Assembly (NCBI GenBank): GCA_017418585.1 | Contig: JAFONG010000040.1 | Coordinates: forward strand, 1-14,956 | Origin: Erysipelotrichaceae bacterium | GTDB taxonomy: Bacteria; Bacillota_I; Bacilli_A; Erysipelotrichales; Erysipelotrichaceae | Length of the DNA: 14,956 bases | Direction: 5' to 3' | Part shown: one piece after another, positions 14,215 to 14,956 of the stretch | Position numbering within the stretch: position 1 is the stretch's first letter | Layout of the letters: each line of letters begins with the position of its first letter | Position numbers and translations under genes: made by a program | Notes under the pieces: model-generated | The model's database searches: none | Told to the model about the DNA's origin: nothing | Seen by the model: the letters and a program-made list of their open reading frames with translations, nothing else

Positions 14215-14373
14215 ATGACTGACAGAGAACAGCGTGTCCATGATCTGGCTTTGATCGTCGTAGAGAATTCTCTGGAGGATATAGACGAATCCTACGGGAT
14301 CAGGCAGTATGCGAAGGAAGCCGTAAAGATTTATAACGAAGCAGTAAAAGTGATCGAAAAAGAACTTGACTGA
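14215..14373 (+). CDS. Small hypothetical protein, 52 residues
   Basis: A short open frame with an excellent ribosome-binding site (AGGAGG, 14201-14206) and an upstream TATAAT, so it is probably a real gene. The protein begins MTDREQRVHDLALIVVENSL and ends KVIEKELD. It is charged and acidic, likely to form two or three amphipathic helices, with no membrane segment, no cysteine and no signal peptide. I do not recognise a family. It stands alone between the dnaE cluster and a convergent gene, and a terminator follows 31 bases after its stop. Confidence 0.7.
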   Translation: MTDREQRVHDLALIVVENSLEDIDESYGIRQYAKEAVKIYNEAVKVIEKELD

Positions 14374-14404
14374 AATAAGAGAACTGAATAGTCCTTAGAA
14401 AAGA

Positions 14405-14430
14405 AAAATGGTCGTTTGACCATTTTATTT
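14405..14430. terminator. Bidirectional terminator between the small protein gene and the ATC-hydrolase-like gene
   Basis: Perfect arms AAAATGGTC (14405-14413) and GACCATTTT (14418-14426) with a GTTT loop form a hairpin followed by TTTTATTTCTTTC on the plus strand and by an A/T-rich run on the minus strand. The stop codon of the minus-strand gene (TAA, 14427-14425) lies at the edge of the stem. Confidence 0.85.
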
Positions 14431-14928
14431 CTTTCTGCGTATATAACGAAGCTGACAGGTTTCTCCGCCCTTGGCGATCGTCGAAGGCAGATCCAGTTCA
14501 CAGCCGAAGCAGGAACCGATTCCTCTGTCGCCGCACATCGCATGATCGCACATCAGGGCGATCTGTTCATCGCTGCAGCCCTGTTTCTGCCAAGCCTTGA
14601 CCAGCGGACAGTAATGGAAGTCGATATCCAGATGATCATCGTCGCAGCGCAGGATCTTCATCTCGAAGACCTGTCTGGCGAAGAAACCGAAGAGAGCCTT
14701 CTTCAGTCCTTTCAGGGATTCGCCCATGCCGCCTTTTTTCTTCAGCAGTTCTCCCTGATAGATGCCGCATCTGCGAATCGCATCCGGGACATAATCTTCA
14801 GGATCAAGTCCTTTTTTCTTTGCCTCGTCCGTCAGAAGATACATCCATAAGGCACGGTGTTCCAGCTGTTCCCTGATTCCTACGATCAGCGGATTCTTTA
14901 TCTTTGCTTCATTTCTGATGATGCTCAT
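14425..14928 (-). CDS. ATC-hydrolase-family protein (cysteine-rich)
   Basis: This 167-residue protein resembles the family named after L-2-amino-thiazoline-4-carboxylic acid hydrolase (Pfam ATC_hydrolase). The C-terminal half has the family pattern: DFHYCPLVKAW (His105, Cys107), GCSDEQIALMCDHAMCGDRG (Cys118, Cys127, Cys132) and further cysteines at 140, 143 and 158. Such clustered cysteines could bind a metal or Fe-S cluster, or form a thiol active site. The N-terminal half is helical and has no signal peptide. The family name comes from a Pseudomonas enzyme, and many members in Bacillota have no proven activity, so substrate is unknown. AGAGG before the ATG and a TATAAT at 14949-14954 (minus strand) support an independent gene. 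It converges on the small protein gene and shares its terminator. Confidence 0.75.
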   Translation of the reverse strand: MSIIRNEAKIKNPLIVGIREQLEHRALWMYLLTDEAKKKGLDPEDYVPDAIRRCGIYQGELLKKKGGMGESLKGLKKALFGFFARQVFEMKILRCDDDHLDIDFHYCPLVKAWQKQGCSDEQIALMCDHAMCGDRGIGSCFGCELDLPSTIAKGGETCQLRYIRRKK

Positions 14929-14948
14929 AGTCGTTACCTCTTAAACAG

Positions 14949-14954
14949 ATTATA
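14949..14954 (-). promoter_or_regulatory. -10 element of the ATC-hydrolase-like gene
   Basis: A perfect TATAAT on the minus strand lies 20 bases before the ATG at 14928. The leader would be about 14 bases and carries the AGAGGTAA ribosome-binding site. Its -35 element falls beyond the window edge. Confidence 0.5.
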
Positions 14955-14956
14955 TC

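Noticed and set aside
14416..14850. 144-codon open frame on the plus strand
   Set aside because: It is antisense to the ATC-hydrolase-like gene, starts in the terminator hairpin, has no ribosome-binding site and resembles no family.
1..14956. Mobile elements, CRISPR arrays, tRNA or rRNA genes, defence systems
   Set aside because: No transposase, integrase, regular repeat-spacer pattern, cloverleaf or rRNA segment was seen. The WYL regulator is the only gene with a possible defence link, and its neighbours are not recognised defence genes.

Overview
The window looks like a compact stretch of chromosome from a low-to-mid GC member of the Bacillota. The best guess is the Erysipelotrichia, judged from protein style and gene content (a Gram-positive type DnaE, IspG, a CsoR/CopA copper module, a WYL regulator and an ATC-hydrolase-like family protein); this taxonomy is inference. 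I see no tRNA, rRNA, CRISPR array, insertion sequence or phage gene. Genes are tightly packed, often overlap, and no gene-free stretch exceeds about 100 bases.

Region by region. (1) 1-3100, plus strand: a lipoprotein substrate-binding protein and an ABC permease of the nitrate/sulfonate/taurine class, overlapping by 20 bases and lacking an ATPase here. Their promoter has a Crp/Fnr-type site centred at -41.5. A membrane-anchored polysaccharide deacetylase follows. (2) 3066-4596: a WYL-domain regulator (minus) diverges from a small multi-pass membrane protein (plus) across a region holding an 18-bp inverted repeat that touches both promoters. The 3' end of the regulator gene overlaps the deacetylase gene. 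(3) 4606-8254, minus strand: copA (Cu+ P-type ATPase), csoR (copper-sensing repressor) and ispG (Fe-S enzyme of isoprenoid synthesis), read from a promoter with a CsoR-like operator. CopA carries an extra CopZ-like domain at its C-terminus, preceded by a strong internal ribosome-binding site and ATG. (4) 8328-14127, plus strand: dnaE, an OmpR-type response regulator, its histidine kinase and a TrmN6-like tRNA methyltransferase, with an 11-base gap and then overlaps of 11 and 14 bases. (5) 14215-14928: a 52-residue small protein (plus) converges on a cysteine-rich ATC-hydrolase-family protein (minus) at a shared terminator.

How the parts work together. CsoR should release the copA operator when Cu(I) rises, switching on CopA and more CsoR; ispG lies 24 bases downstream and may be carried along. 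Several genes (the WYL regulator, ispG, dnaE and possibly the deacetylase) have a -10-like hexamer 6-7 bases before the ATG and no good ribosome-binding site, which suggests leaderless transcripts. The two convergent pairs at 4596/4606 and 14373/14425 share two-way terminators that contain a stop codon of one member.

The most interesting observations are the possible dual CopA/CopZ product of copA, the recurrent leaderless layout, the textbook class II Crp/Fnr site, and the interlocked copA/dnaE promoters.
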